Positions 18,156 through 27,248 are shown, counted from the first letter of the stretch. The stretch: 64,000 bases of DNA from Candidatus Poribacteria bacterium (GCA_022822785.1 JAJEAL010000048.1:1-64000); one strand, 5' to 3'. Translations and numbers: made by a program. The notes: a model not told the origin generated them from the sequence alone.

Positions 18156-18184
18156 ATTATAAACCACAAGGAACGCATTCTCAA
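18156..18184 (-). promoter_or_regulatory. Probable native promoter of the interrupted dockerin-protein gene
   Basis: TTGAGA and TATAAT are spaced by 17 bp on the minus strand, just upstream of the ATG at 18150. The IS630 insertion lies between this promoter and most of the gene it should drive. Confidence 0.65.
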
Positions 18185-18213
18185 GAGGTTTCTGGCTTCG
18201 ATGGAAACCCTCT

Positions 18214-20208
18214 ATGAGAAGCGCGAAAGAAATCGCATTGAACTCCCAAGCCCAATATTCGACACCCCAATCCCAACAACCGCAGATCCGTTGGAACGCG
18301 ATCTGGTTAGGTCTAGGGCTCATTTTTCTCAATAACTACTGGCTGTTTGCGATGTTACGTTGGGAACAGGGGCTCCCAACCACCATGTCGCTCTTCTTCA
18401 ATGTGATTTTCATCTTCGCGTTTGTGGTGGTGCTTAACTTCTGGCTCGCTCGTTTTGCTCCTCACCTAGCATTGACCCAAGGCGAGTTGCTGACCCTTTA
18501 CGCGATGCTTTCTGTTGCCTCCGCAATCGGTGGGCACGATCTGTTCCAAGTCGTTGTCACCAATATCGCGGTCGTTGGCTGGCTGTCAAACGAAGAGAAC
18601 GAATGGGCGGCACTGTTTCACCACTACCTTCCTGATTGGCTAGCATTGACCGACAAAAAAAGCATCACCCCCTATTTCATTGGGGAATCCAGCCTTTACC
18701 TCCCTGAAAATCTTGGATTATGGTGGCAACCCGTGCTTGCGTGGTCCGGATTTATTATCGTTCTCCTTTTCACCGCTTTCTTCATCAATGCCATCCTGCG
18801 AAAACAGTGGATTGAAGCAGAACGACTCAGTTATCCGATTATAGAACTTCCGCAGCAGATGACCACAACAACCTTCTTTCGGGATCGATTGATGTGGGTA
18901 GGATTCATTCTCGCTGGCGGTATGGATCTCATCAACGGACTGCACTTCCTGTTTCCCATTATTCCCGGGCTGGGCGGCGAATTTTTTGATCTGCGCCCTT
19001 TCTTTACCACGAAACCGTGGAACGCCATTGGTTGGACACCAATTGTTATCTTCCCTTTCGCCATTGGGATGGGATATTTTATCCCACTCGATCTCTCCTT
19101 TACGTTCTGGTTTTTCTACGTGTTCTGGAAATTTGAGATGATTATGGGGAGCGTCTTCGGTCTTCAGCATATCCCCGGTTTTCCCTTCATCTTCGATCAA
19201 TCATTCGGTGTCTGTGTTGGTGTATTGATTATCACACTATGGGGAGCGCGGCGTCACTTGCGAACCGTGCTTGTAAGCGCATGGGGAGGTCCCTCAACCC
19301 ATAGTCTTTCTAATACTCAAAATGGACAATCTGGACAGGGCGATCTATCAGAGAACGGAGGCGAAGCCAACGAACCAATCTCCTATCGCACTGCCGTACT
19401 TGGACTGATTATTGGCTTCATGTTGTTGGTCGGCTTTTGGGCGGTAGCAGGACTACCCCTTTGGGTTGCACTTCTCGTTCTGGTCATCCATTTCACAACA
19501 GTAACCGTTATCACCCGTATCCGTGCGGAGTTAGGCCCGCCCATCCACGATCTGCGTGCAATGGGACCGGATGTACTACTGCCAAAGATGTTCGGTATGC
19601 GGCGGTTAGGGGCAAGAAGCCTCACCCTATTTTCGCTTGTGTACTGCTTCAATCGCGCTTATCGGGGCAATGCCATGCCGCACCAGCTGGAAGCACTGAA
19701 ACTCGCAGAGCGTACGGGGGTGTCATCACGTCGTGTCGGATACGCTATACTACTCGCAGTCGTTCTCAGTCCATTGACCTCGTTCTGGTTTTCGCTGCAC
19801 ATCGGCTACAAGTCTGGGGCGTGGGAGGTGTGGTACGGTTCGATCTTTCGCCGTACCCAAAGCTGGCTTACCAACCCGGCACCCGTCGATGTTCTGTCAA
19901 TCTTGGCGATGTGCTTCGGGGCGGTCTTCACGTTTCTGCTCACCGCTGTGCGCACACGTTTCATTTGGTGGCCCCTATATCCGGTCGGATACGGCATTTC
20001 CGGCACATGGGCTGTCAATTTTTTCTGGTTTTCGGTGTTCATCAGTTGGGTGATTAAGTGGTGTATTCTGCGCTTTGGCGGCTTAAAGACATTTCGTAGC
20101 CTGGCTCCCTTCTTTCTTGGATTGATACTAGGTGAATTTCTCGTCGGTGGCATATGGGCACTAATTGGTGTATTGTTAGAGAAGCCGATGTATCGGTTCA
20201 TATGGTAA
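18214..20208 (+). CDS. DUF6785/DUF6784-like polytopic membrane protein
   Basis: This 664-residue protein has about fifteen hydrophobic segments, starting with AIWLGLGLIFLNNYWLFAML, and a hydrophilic loop around residues 355-390. The overall shape and the motif TRIRAELGPPIHDLRAMGPD recall the DUF6785/DUF6784 proteins, distant relatives of oligopeptide transporters. A transport role is plausible but the substrate is unknown. It is divergent from the dockerin-type secreted protein. Ribosome binding site is weak. Confidence 0.72.
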   Translation: MRSAKEIALNSQAQYSTPQSQQPQIRWNAIWLGLGLIFLNNYWLFAMLRWEQGLPTTMSLFFNVIFIFAFVVVLNFWLARFAPHLALTQGELLTLYAMLSVASAIGGHDLFQVVVTNIAVVGWLSNEENEWAALFHHYLPDWLALTDKKSITPYFIGESSLYLPENLGLWWQPVLAWSGFIIVLLFTAFFINAILRKQWIEAERLSYPIIELPQQMTTTTFFRDRLMWVGFILAGGMDLINGLHFLFPIIPGLGGEFFDLRPFFTTKPWNAIGWTPIVIFPFAIGMGYFIPLDLSFTFWFFYVFWKFEMIMGSVFGLQHIPGFPFIFDQSFGVCVGVLIITLWGARRHLRTVLVSAWGGPSTHSLSNTQNGQSGQGDLSENGGEANEPISYRTAVLGLIIGFMLLVGFWAVAGLPLWVALLVLVIHFTTVTVITRIRAELGPPIHDLRAMGPDVLLPKMFGMRRLGARSLTLFSLVYCFNRAYRGNAMPHQLEALKLAERTGVSSRRVGYAILLAVVLSPLTSFWFSLHIGYKSGAWEVWYGSIFRRTQSWLTNPAPVDVLSILAMCFGAVFTFLLTAVRTRFIWWPLYPVGYGISGTWAVNFFWFSVFISWVIKWCILRFGGLKTFRSLAPFFLGLILGEFLVGGIWALIGVLLEKPMYRFIW

Positions 20209-20404
20209 ATGGGCTGCCCTGCATCTACTTCCGTTGGATTCGGAAGCCCAGATCAAGCGGGGCAGAAACTTCTATCATCCATGACAAAACGATTGCAATT
20301 CCGAAAAGCATACAGTATAATATCAATGTTTTAGGTCAGAGCAGCTGAGAATATTGAGTACAGACCTTCAGCGTCATCATCTTCACTTTTTGGGAGGAAT
20401 CATC
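20209..20404. other. Leader region of the tat operon
   Basis: The 196-bp gap contains one strong promoter (listed separately) and an imperfect inverted repeat near 20212-20262 (GGGCTGCCC ... GGGGCAG), possibly a terminator of the upstream gene. Confidence 0.45.
20293..20321 (+). promoter_or_regulatory. Sigma-70-type promoter of the tatA-tatC operon
   Basis: TTGCAA and TATAAT are separated by 17 bp. Transcription would begin about 75 nt before tatA, with GGGAGGA as ribosome binding site near 20394. Confidence 0.7.
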
Positions 20405-20611
20405 ATGCCAATTGGCCCATGGGAACTGATTGTTATCCTTATTATTGCACTTCTGGTTTTCGGTCCGAAGCGTTTACCGGATATGGGCCGTTCACTTGGA
20501 AAGGCAATTCGGGAATTTAGGAACGCTGGCAAAGAAATTCAGAACGACATTGTCGAATCAATAGATAAAGATGACCGAGATTCGACCAAATCCGCGAATA
20601 AGACGGTTTAG
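20405..20611 (+). CDS. tatA: Twin-arginine translocase subunit TatA
   Basis: The 68-residue protein has one N-terminal membrane helix (WELIVILIIALLVF), the FGPKRLPDMGRSLGKAIREF hinge and amphipathic helix that define TatA/TatE, and an acidic tail. TatA oligomers form the passage for folded proteins across the inner membrane. The start at 20405 follows GGGAGGA; the longer ORF start is not conserved. tatC follows 8 bp later. Confidence 0.93.
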   Translation: MPIGPWELIVILIIALLVFGPKRLPDMGRSLGKAIREFRNAGKEIQNDIVESIDKDDRDSTKSANKTV

Positions 20612-20619
20612 TTATTAGC

Positions 20620-21447
20620 ATGGCCTCTGATGCGTCGATGTCCTTTTTGGACCATCTTGAAGAACTTCGTCGCCGGATTATTATCTCCCTGATTGCGATT
20701 GTGATATGTATTCTTATCAGTCTGTGGTTCAGGGACCAAGCGGTCGAAATTATAAGGCGCCCCGCTGACATACCACTCAACGCGCAATTGGCGAATTGGA
20801 TAGATCGGAGTGTTGGTTCAGATGGTTCATTCATGGCGTTTTTGTCAATCGTCCTGAGAGCAAGGGCGGTGAGCACGGTTCAACTGAATAAACCCGGTCC
20901 TAGCGAAGCCATCATGGCTTTTCTCAAAATTGCCGTCACTTTTGGGGTATTGCTCGCATCGCCTATTGTGCTCTATCAGGTGTGGGCGTTTGTTTTCCCT
21001 GCACTAACACAGCAGGAGAGGAAGTTCGCCCTCCCACTATTTCTAACTATCGTCTTCTTCTTCCTTGTTGGGGCAGTTTTTGCGTACTTTATTGTCCTAC
21101 CTGTTGTCGTTCAATTTGCTGCGGGTCTCTTCGCTAATGTGGGCGTTGGGAACCTATGGAGTATTGATAGGTATGTAGGTTTTGCAACCGGCATGATCCT
21201 AGCTTTCGGTGTTGCGTTTGAACTCCCAATTGTTATGGCATTTCTGTCACGTATCGGCATCATTAACGCCCACGGCTTCCGGGAACGACAGCGATATGCT
21301 GTCATGTTTATCTTTGTTGCAGCCGCACTGTTGACACCGGCGGATCTATTATCTATGTTATTGATGGCGATTCCACTTATCTTGTTATATCAGTTGGGAA
21401 TCTTCCTCGCCTTTCTTGCAGAACAGGAGCCTGAAAGTTATGCCTAA
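20620..21447 (+). CDS. tatC: Twin-arginine translocase subunit TatC
   Basis: TatC recognises twin-arginine signal peptides. The 275-residue protein begins MSFLDHLEELRRRI, the signal-binding cytoplasmic segment, and has six membrane helices with ASPIVLYQVWAFVFPALTQQERKFA after helix two. The first periplasmic loop, between WFRDQ and NKPGPSEA, is about 30 residues longer than in typical TatC. The 3' end overlaps the next gene by 8 bp. Confidence 0.92.
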   Translation: MASDASMSFLDHLEELRRRIIISLIAIVICILISLWFRDQAVEIIRRPADIPLNAQLANWIDRSVGSDGSFMAFLSIVLRARAVSTVQLNKPGPSEAIMAFLKIAVTFGVLLASPIVLYQVWAFVFPALTQQERKFALPLFLTIVFFFLVGAVFAYFIVLPVVVQFAAGLFANVGVGNLWSIDRYVGFATGMILAFGVAFELPIVMAFLSRIGIINAHGFRERQRYAVMFIFVAAALLTPADLLSMLLMAIPLILLYQLGIFLAFLAEQEPESYA

Positions 21448-22210
21448 TATGGATCTACAGGAGCAGTTACGACTGTTGTATGAACTTCAGCAGATTGACG
21501 CCGAAATATTGACCCTCAATAATAAACTCAAGTCAGTACCGCTCAAGATCAAGAGGGCAGAGGAGCAGCTGCAGGTCCATCAACAAAAGCTACAGGCGAA
21601 ACAGTCACAACTCGCTGATACCGAAAAAGTGCAACGGTCCAAAACCGCGGAACTTGAAATGGAGGGTGAGCAGCGTATCAAATATGAAACGCAGTTGCGG
21701 GAGGTGAAGAGTAACAAAGAATATCAAGCGCTGGACAAAGAGATTAGTTTTATCCAAGAGAAAGAAGTGGAAATCGAAGATGAAATTCTATCCGCAATGC
21801 TGCAAATAGATCAACTCAATGAAGAGCTTACTCAACAACAAACGGAACTTGATGCCGAGAAGGAAAAACATAACGTACAAATCGCCGGATACGAGCAGGA
21901 AACAAAAGACCTCAAAGCAGAAATTGTGACGTGGAGTGGAAAACGAAAGGGTTTTTCCCATCAAATCGATTCGGGGTTGATGGAGCAATATCAAGCCCAA
22001 TTCAAACGTTACCGCAAGGGACTAGTTGCACTTGTTGTTGAAAATGCGTGCGGCAATTGCCATCTTACGATTCCGCCCCAAACGTTACAGGAAGCTCGTA
22101 GGTATGGGCAATTCATCCGTTGCGGAAGTTGTAGACTCATTCTTTACATTCCGCCTCCCTCTCCTGACGATGCTTCCGTCGAAGTCCCCACTTCCGGTTC
22201 ACAATCCTAA
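21440..22210 (+). CDS. Coiled-coil protein with C-terminal C4 zinc ribbon
   Basis: The 257-residue protein is mainly a long coiled coil (about residues 5-185, rich in Glu, Gln and Lys) ending in a zinc ribbon CGNCHLTIPPQ ... FIRCGSC with four cysteines. This is the bacterial C4-type zinc ribbon family (formerly DUF164), whose role is poorly defined, with proposed links to RNA or to division and secretion. It overlaps tatC, so it is in the tat operon. The start at 21440 is inferred; Met at 21449 is an alternative. Confidence 0.82.
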   Translation: MPNMDLQEQLRLLYELQQIDAEILTLNNKLKSVPLKIKRAEEQLQVHQQKLQAKQSQLADTEKVQRSKTAELEMEGEQRIKYETQLREVKSNKEYQALDKEISFIQEKEVEIEDEILSAMLQIDQLNEELTQQQTELDAEKEKHNVQIAGYEQETKDLKAEIVTWSGKRKGFSHQIDSGLMEQYQAQFKRYRKGLVALVVENACGNCHLTIPPQTLQEARRYGQFIRCGSCRLILYIPPPSPDDASVEVPTSGSQS

Positions 22211-22443
22211 ATTTCCACCGCTGCAGAGATCTCACACATCCCTACCCACCAGCGAACAGAACTCCATATCAGTACCACACGACTTGATTTTCTTGATCAA
22301 CTATCTGTATCTATGGAATCGTTATATTTATAGTTACCAGTAGTATTTTTTTTGGCAAATGCAATTTTCATGAAACCTATTCAAAAATCTGACGTATGGG
22401 CACGGCATAACGATCTAGTACAGGTACAGCTTGGAGAAGACCA
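22211..22443. other. Intergenic region, no feature recognised
   Basis: The 233-bp gap is AT-rich toward its 3' side, with an eight-T run near 22345. No convincing hairpin precedes the T-run, and no strong promoter pair was found. Confidence 0.4.
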
Positions 22444-23292
22444 ATGACTGTGATAGAAAAATCGCTAATCCTCGCGGCGATGCTACTTTTGACGGCACCC
22501 GTGTCTGTATCGACTACGGAGAAATCAACAAGCGCATCTAAGTCCGCCGAATCCCCAACGAACGTAAAAGCTCCATTCCGTTTAACCGCTGTTGTGCTTG
22601 ATGCCGGGCACGGCGGCAGAGACCCCGGCAATGTCGGTCCAGGACGTAAAAAGGAAAAAGACATCAACTTGGCAATTACGCACAAACTGGCAGCACTGAT
22701 TCGAAAAAAAACAGCGTATGAGGTTCATCTTACCCGATCAACAGATCGCTGGATTTCATTAACGGAACGTGCCCGTATTGCCAACGAGCTTCCACCACGT
22801 CAGACGTTATTTATTAGCATCCACTGTAACTCACATCCGGATTCCCGTGTTCACGGTCTAGAGAGTTATATCTTTAACTTACAAGCGACTGATAAATTTG
22901 CGGCAGACTTAGCGAAATGGGAGAACGACGAAGAAGTCGTCAGTCCTGTCGACTTTATCATCAACAATCTCCATAAAAGAGGGGTCGACAAATATAGCTG
23001 GGAAGCCGCTCGTATCGTGCAATCTGTGCTTGTGTCCCAACTTGGAACGCGAAATCGAAATCGGATCGCCCCGGACAGAATGGTTAGGCAAGCACCTTTT
23101 CGCGTCCTCGTCGATACTAGGATGCCAGCCCTTTTGGTCGAATTGGGCTATCTAACAAACAAGGCAGAATACAACAAACTGAGCTCAGCGAGGTACCAAG
23201 ATAAGGTGGCGAATGCGTTACTGGAGGCGATTCAGCAGTTTGATCAAGCCACACAGGAGGTGGACAAACGCATTGAAGCCCGGTTACCTTAA
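22444..23292 (+). CDS. N-acetylmuramoyl-L-alanine amidase (Amidase_3)
   Basis: This 282-residue exported enzyme cleaves the amide between muramic acid and the stem peptide. It has a signal-like N-terminus (SLILAAMLLLTAPVSVS), a Ser/Thr-rich linker, then the zinc amidase domain: His56 in LDAGHGGRD, Glu71 in KKEKDINLA, the second His in ISIHCNSH, and the catalytic Glu in LLVELGYLTN. There is no AMIN or LysM domain. With murJ it supports a peptidoglycan wall. Confidence 0.9.
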   Translation: MTVIEKSLILAAMLLLTAPVSVSTTEKSTSASKSAESPTNVKAPFRLTAVVLDAGHGGRDPGNVGPGRKKEKDINLAITHKLAALIRKKTAYEVHLTRSTDRWISLTERARIANELPPRQTLFISIHCNSHPDSRVHGLESYIFNLQATDKFAADLAKWENDEEVVSPVDFIINNLHKRGVDKYSWEAARIVQSVLVSQLGTRNRNRIAPDRMVRQAPFRVLVDTRMPALLVELGYLTNKAEYNKLSSARYQDKVANALLEAIQQFDQATQEVDKRIEARLP

Positions 23293-23498
23293 CCTCCGTC
23301 TCGACCGTGTGAAGGTTTGTAAGCGTCGCACGTTTTTTAATGTTAGCAGATTGGAAATTGGAGTTAAATGGCAGGCACCATATTTTGGGCAATCCAAGGT
23401 CGGTGGGCAAAGGATTTCGTGAAGACAAATTGGGAAGCCGTGTTGAAACATCAGCAGAAAAACGATGGGAAGGATACTACGCTAGTCTTCGATCGGTT

Positions 23499-24530
23499 TT
23501 AGATAATTCGGACCCCCTTCTCGTCATGGTTAATTTCACCAATCAGCGAAGGGGATTCACCGGACGCTTGAAGCGCTGCAATCGCTGCCTCGATTTGGTT
23601 CGGTGGCAGCACGAGTACCATGCCAATACCCATGTTAAAAACATGGTACATCTCGGCTTCATCTACACTGCCTCTTTCCTGCAGGAAGGAAAAGATTGGC
23701 GGTATTTCCCAACTGCCCCTCTGAATCTTCGCACAGCAATGCGGGGGAAGAATACGGATGATGTTATCTGACAATCCGCCGCCTGTGATGTGGGCAATCC
23801 CTTTAATATCGCAATGCTCCCGCAAGGCAAGGACACTTTTGACATAGCTCTTATGTTGCGCGAGCAGCTCTGCAGCAACCGTTTTGCCGAGTTCGGGAAC
23901 ATACTGATTCACTTCGTAGCCACAAACCTCAAACACAATCCGCCGGGCAAGCGAAAAGCCGTTTGTATGTAAACCGAGCGAACCCAAACCAATTAAGCCA
24001 TCCCCCGGGGCAATCCTGCTTCCCGTGATTAATTGTGACTCCTCAACGACCCCGACAATTGTACCCACGAGGTCATACTCCCCCATCGTGTAGAGTTCCG
24101 ATAGTTCGGCAATTTCCCCGCCGATTAGCGCGCAACCGATTTCCCGGCAACCCGTCGCCACGCCACTCACAATCTGCTCAATAACTTCAGGTTGCAGCTG
24201 ACTTATGCCAATGTAATCGAGAAAAAAAAGCGGTTCCGCCCCTTGAACAAGAATATCATTCCCACAATGCGCCACAATATCAAAGCCAACTGTATCGTGT
24301 CGTCCCGTCATAAAAGCAACTTTGAGCTTTGTGCCAACGCTGTCGGTGCTCGACACTAAGACCGGCTTTTCGTACTTGCCAAGCGCAAATAACCCTCCAA
24401 AATTGCCAACTTCGCTTAAGACTTCCGGGCGGCGGGTCGATTGCAGGAGCGGTTTTAACCGTTTCAGCGCATCTTCTTGTGCGTCGATGGAAACGCCTGC
24501 GCTAGCGTATGTTAATCCTTGCTCAGCCAT
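23499..24530 (-). CDS. purM: Phosphoribosylformylglycinamidine cyclo-ligase
   Basis: PurM makes aminoimidazole ribotide in purine synthesis. The 343-residue protein opens YASAGVSIDAQEDALKRL, then STDSVGTKLKVA and HCGNDILVQGAEPLFFLDY, all family hallmarks; GGEIAELSELYTMGEYDLVG and AHITGGGLSDNIIRILP follow. The start at 24530 gives the conserved N-terminus and overlaps the preceding gene's stop in ATGGCTGA. It is the last gene of the pur operon. Confidence 0.95.
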   Translation of the reverse strand: MAEQGLTYASAGVSIDAQEDALKRLKPLLQSTRRPEVLSEVGNFGGLFALGKYEKPVLVSSTDSVGTKLKVAFMTGRHDTVGFDIVAHCGNDILVQGAEPLFFLDYIGISQLQPEVIEQIVSGVATGCREIGCALIGGEIAELSELYTMGEYDLVGTIVGVVEESQLITGSRIAPGDGLIGLGSLGLHTNGFSLARRIVFEVCGYEVNQYVPELGKTVAAELLAQHKSYVKSVLALREHCDIKGIAHITGGGLSDNIIRILPPHCCAKIQRGSWEIPPIFSFLQERGSVDEAEMYHVFNMGIGMVLVLPPNQIEAAIAALQASGESPSLIGEINHDEKGVRII

Positions 24531-24879
24531 CGGCGTTGTCAGATTCCTTTCGTTTCTCCATCCGTCGATTGAAGGATTCCATCCGTCGGTCATCAATAAC
24601 CGCCATTATCTTATCCATCTTTAATAGGGAAGTAACTAATATCACAATACATAACCCAACAGTGATTAGCATTGCATTTTCTGCGACGGTCTGTGGGGAC
24701 GCGGTTGGGCTCAGTTTCTGAACCAACAAAATTGCCGGTTGGTACACGACCATACCGAGAATCGCGCATAAGAGAATGGCGTAAAAGGTGAATCGCCCTT
24801 GTGATGTGGATAGCCCTCGTCGCACGTTTTGAAAGGGGTGGGAAGATTGAGGGCGCTCTCTTCTTAATCTATTCTGCAT
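24523..24879 (-). CDS. Small membrane protein of unknown function in the pur operon
   Basis: The 118-residue protein has a basic N-terminus, two membrane helices (FYAILLCAILGMVVYQPAIL and AMLITVGLCIVILVTSLLK), and a charged C-terminal tail (MESFNRRMEKRKESDN) likely to be helical. The family is not recognised. It has AAAGGAG before its ATG and overlaps purM by 8 bp, so it is co-expressed with purine genes. No role in purine synthesis is known to me for such a protein. Confidence 0.7.
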   Translation of the reverse strand: MQNRLRRERPQSSHPFQNVRRGLSTSQGRFTFYAILLCAILGMVVYQPAILLVQKLSPTASPQTVAENAMLITVGLCIVILVTSLLKMDKIMAVIDDRRMESFNRRMEKRKESDNADG

Positions 24880-24927
24880 CGGATTTCTCCTTTGAATTAT
24901 ATAATCGAGTAGGCTCCTCCGCGATCA

Positions 24928-26361
24928 TCAATCCTCTTCATTCACAAAGCTAATGGGGAGTTGAGCAGTCGATTGTCCACTAAATTCAACAGGATAGTCT
25001 CCATCAAAGCAAGCTGTACAAAAATCTTTGGGTGACTTCATACATTTGAGCATGCCGTTGATACTGAGGTATCCCAAACTATCTGCGCGGATGTATTTAC
25101 GGGTCTCTTCGATGGTGTGTGAGCTAGCGATTAGCTCTTTGCGGGTAGGGGTATCAATACCGTAAAAACAGGGATATTTATTGGGCGGAGAAGCAACACG
25201 GACATGAACCTGGGTCGCCCCACCTTGACGTAACATTTTCACAAACTTTCGGCTTTCAGTGCCCCGCATAATGGAGTCATCTATCACCACAACGCGCTTG
25301 CCCTCTAGCACATCACGCATCGGGTTTAATTTTACCTTGACCATCAGTTCGCGCACCTCCTGCGAAGGATTCATGAAAGCGCGCCCCACGTAAGAGTTTC
25401 GGTAAAGCCCTACATCGTATGGAATCCCCGATTCCTCCGCATACCCCAGTGCAGAAAGTGTCGCCGAATCTGGCACGGGAATGACAATATCTGCCGCTGC
25501 GGGACACTCACGTGCCAGTTGGCGGCCAAGTTCACGTCTTGGCCGGTTAACAAACTCACCAAATACAACACTATCTGGCCGGGAGAGGTAAATATATTCA
25601 AAAATACATTGTGATAGATGAGGAAGTGTCTGCCCAAACATAAATGATTCGGGCTCTTTATCCGTCCCAGTAATAATAACCATTTCGCCAGGGCTAATTT
25701 CACGGATGGGCTCCGCCTCAATTACATTAAAGGCGCACGTTTCGGAAGCAAGAACATAGGAATCGTCAGCACGTCCTAGCCAGAGCGGCCGAAAGCCGTA
25801 AATATCCCGTACGCCGATTAGGATGGATTTCCCCATGAAGACCAGTGAATATGCGCCGCGAATCTCTTTAAGGGCATCCAAGATACGATCTTCCAACAGC
25901 GTCTGCCGGGAACGCGCAATGAGATGAGCGATCACCTCTGTATCGGAAGTTGTGCTAAAAATTGAACCACTATCCTCAAGATCGCTGCGGATACGCTGGG
26001 CGTTCACGAGGTTTCCATTATGTGCGATTGCGAGGGGTCCCCGCTTGTATTCCCGCACCAGCGGTTGTGCATTCTGCAAGGCGCTTTGCCCAGTTGTGGA
26101 ATAGCGGTTATGTCCCAAGGCAAGGTCACCCTCCAGCTTTGACAAGACCTCCGAATCAAAGATAGTTGCGACAAGCCCCATACCGTGATGGTATGTGAAT
26201 GAATCGTTGTCTGCAGCGGCAATTCCTGCGCTTTCCTGACCACGGTGTTGAAGGGCACGTAGCCCCAAGTAGGTGAATTCGACGGCCCGAGGGTGTCCTA
26301 AAATGCCGAATACCCCACACTCACATCTTGGTTTGTCATCAAACGCATCGAAGTATTCCAT
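24928..26361 (-). CDS. purF: Amidophosphoribosyltransferase
   Basis: PurF commits PRPP to purine synthesis. The glutaminase nucleophile is the Cys of CECGVFGI, preceded by a short propeptide as in the Bacillus type. The PRPP motif is VVVIDDSIMRGTESRK. Cysteines in YPCFYG and DFCTACFDGD, with one in LSQCIFEY, match the ligands of the [4Fe-4S] cluster in the Bacillus-type enzyme. The start at 26361 is favoured by a GGAG upstream; the ORF can extend to 26424. Confidence 0.95.
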   Translation of the reverse strand: MEYFDAFDDKPRCECGVFGILGHPRAVEFTYLGLRALQHRGQESAGIAAADNDSFTYHHGMGLVATIFDSEVLSKLEGDLALGHNRYSTTGQSALQNAQPLVREYKRGPLAIAHNGNLVNAQRIRSDLEDSGSIFSTTSDTEVIAHLIARSRQTLLEDRILDALKEIRGAYSLVFMGKSILIGVRDIYGFRPLWLGRADDSYVLASETCAFNVIEAEPIREISPGEMVIITGTDKEPESFMFGQTLPHLSQCIFEYIYLSRPDSVVFGEFVNRPRRELGRQLARECPAAADIVIPVPDSATLSALGYAEESGIPYDVGLYRNSYVGRAFMNPSQEVRELMVKVKLNPMRDVLEGKRVVVIDDSIMRGTESRKFVKMLRQGGATQVHVRVASPPNKYPCFYGIDTPTRKELIASSHTIEETRKYIRADSLGYLSINGMLKCMKSPKDFCTACFDGDYPVEFSGQSTAQLPISFVNEED

Positions 26362-26452
26362 ATTTGGGTGATTCTCCAATCCATCGGATGTTCCATCACA
26401 CACTGGCACGCTATTGCGTGGCATCTAAAAGTTTGGAACGCCTAGATTTGGG

Positions 26453-26995
26453 TTAGGGTTCAACTGCCGCTGTTTGCCTTCGTTCCATACTCAGTCGGTA
26501 GCCAAGGATGGCGCCAATCGGTGCAGAAACAATGTATAAAAGTTCGGGAGGACATTTTATCGCTAGTAAAATACGAAGGGGTAAAGATATGATAAGGGCA
26601 AGGACTTGCGCTATGTTGAGCAGTATGTAGAACAGCAAATTCGAGGCAACCAATGTTTCCCAGTGGATATTCAGCAGCGACATCAACGCAACTACTGCAG
26701 GTGCTCCCAGAAAGGCGCCCTGGTATGTGCGCTTGCGGTCTATATCAACACCGAAACGCTGTCCAGCAAATATAACGCCTTCAGCCACACCGGCGAGCGC
26801 ACTCCCATATGTTAGAGCAAACGAGATTAGCAGAAGTAAGCTCACCCAAAAACCGTGTTGTATGCGGTCACCGATTAAGCCTTTCCACAACAGTAGTTCA
26901 ACAATCAAGAAGCACAGCCATCCGCTCGCTAAACCGATAGCACCACCTAAAACAATTTGACTCGCTGTTAACGCAATGGTTTTCTTTCGAGGCAT
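26453..26995 (-). CDS. Polytopic membrane protein of unknown function, first in pur operon
   Basis: The 180-residue protein has four hydrophobic segments, the first beginning IVLGGAIGLASGWLCFLIVELLLW, and a short conserved-looking loop FAGQRFGVDIDRKRTYQGAFLG. I do not recognise the family. It is immediately behind a consensus promoter and 92 bp before purF, so it shares the operon with purF, a second small membrane protein and purM. Confidence 0.7.
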   Translation of the reverse strand: MPRKKTIALTASQIVLGGAIGLASGWLCFLIVELLLWKGLIGDRIQHGFWVSLLLLISFALTYGSALAGVAEGVIFAGQRFGVDIDRKRTYQGAFLGAPAVVALMSLLNIHWETLVASNLLFYILLNIAQVLALIISLPLRILLAIKCPPELLYIVSAPIGAILGYRLSMERRQTAAVEP

Positions 26996-27028
26996 ACGAT
27001 GCTCCCAAAAATCAGATTGAATACGGAG

Positions 27029-27057
27029 ATTATATCACGGCGTTGCATCCATGTCAA
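27029..27057 (-). promoter_or_regulatory. Sigma-70-type promoter of the purF-purM operon
   Basis: TTGACA and TATAAT, separated by 17 bp on the minus strand, form a perfect consensus 34 bp before the ATG at 26995. A PUR-box-like operator was not recognised. Confidence 0.85.
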
Positions 27058-27112
27058 CCGGAATGAAGCGTGAGGCGCCCCAACAATTCTTCCCAATCAT
27101 ATTCTACTAAAC

Positions 27113-27180
27113 TATGGTGAACTTTAGAATTACTTGGACACTCTGTACCGGCGCAGTTAGAAACAGCGCCTACCAAACAT
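27113..27180. repeat. MITE-like element fragment
   Basis: TATGGTGAACTTTAGAATTA, then CTTGGACACTCTG and a degenerate GGCGCAGTT/AACAGCGCC hairpin, match one end of the MITE-like element at 59344-59604 and resemble the ends of the IS630 at 17.2 kb. The opposite end was not found, so this is probably a solo or decayed copy. Confidence 0.6.
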
Positions 27181-27219
27181 GGGGATTGAGATTTAACAGA
27201 TTGAGGATTCGGTTTAATC

Positions 27220-27248
27220 TTGACAGCGCGCCCACTATTCCCTACAAT
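27220..27248 (+). promoter_or_regulatory. Sigma-70-type promoter for the SGNH hydrolase gene
   Basis: TTGACA and TACAAT are spaced by 17 bp. The next start codon is at 27353, leaving a leader of about 100 nt. The two downstream genes may be read from it. Confidence 0.7.

Noticed and set aside
23340-23771. 143-residue plus-strand ORF
   Set aside because: Most of it is antisense to purM and it has no recognisable domain.
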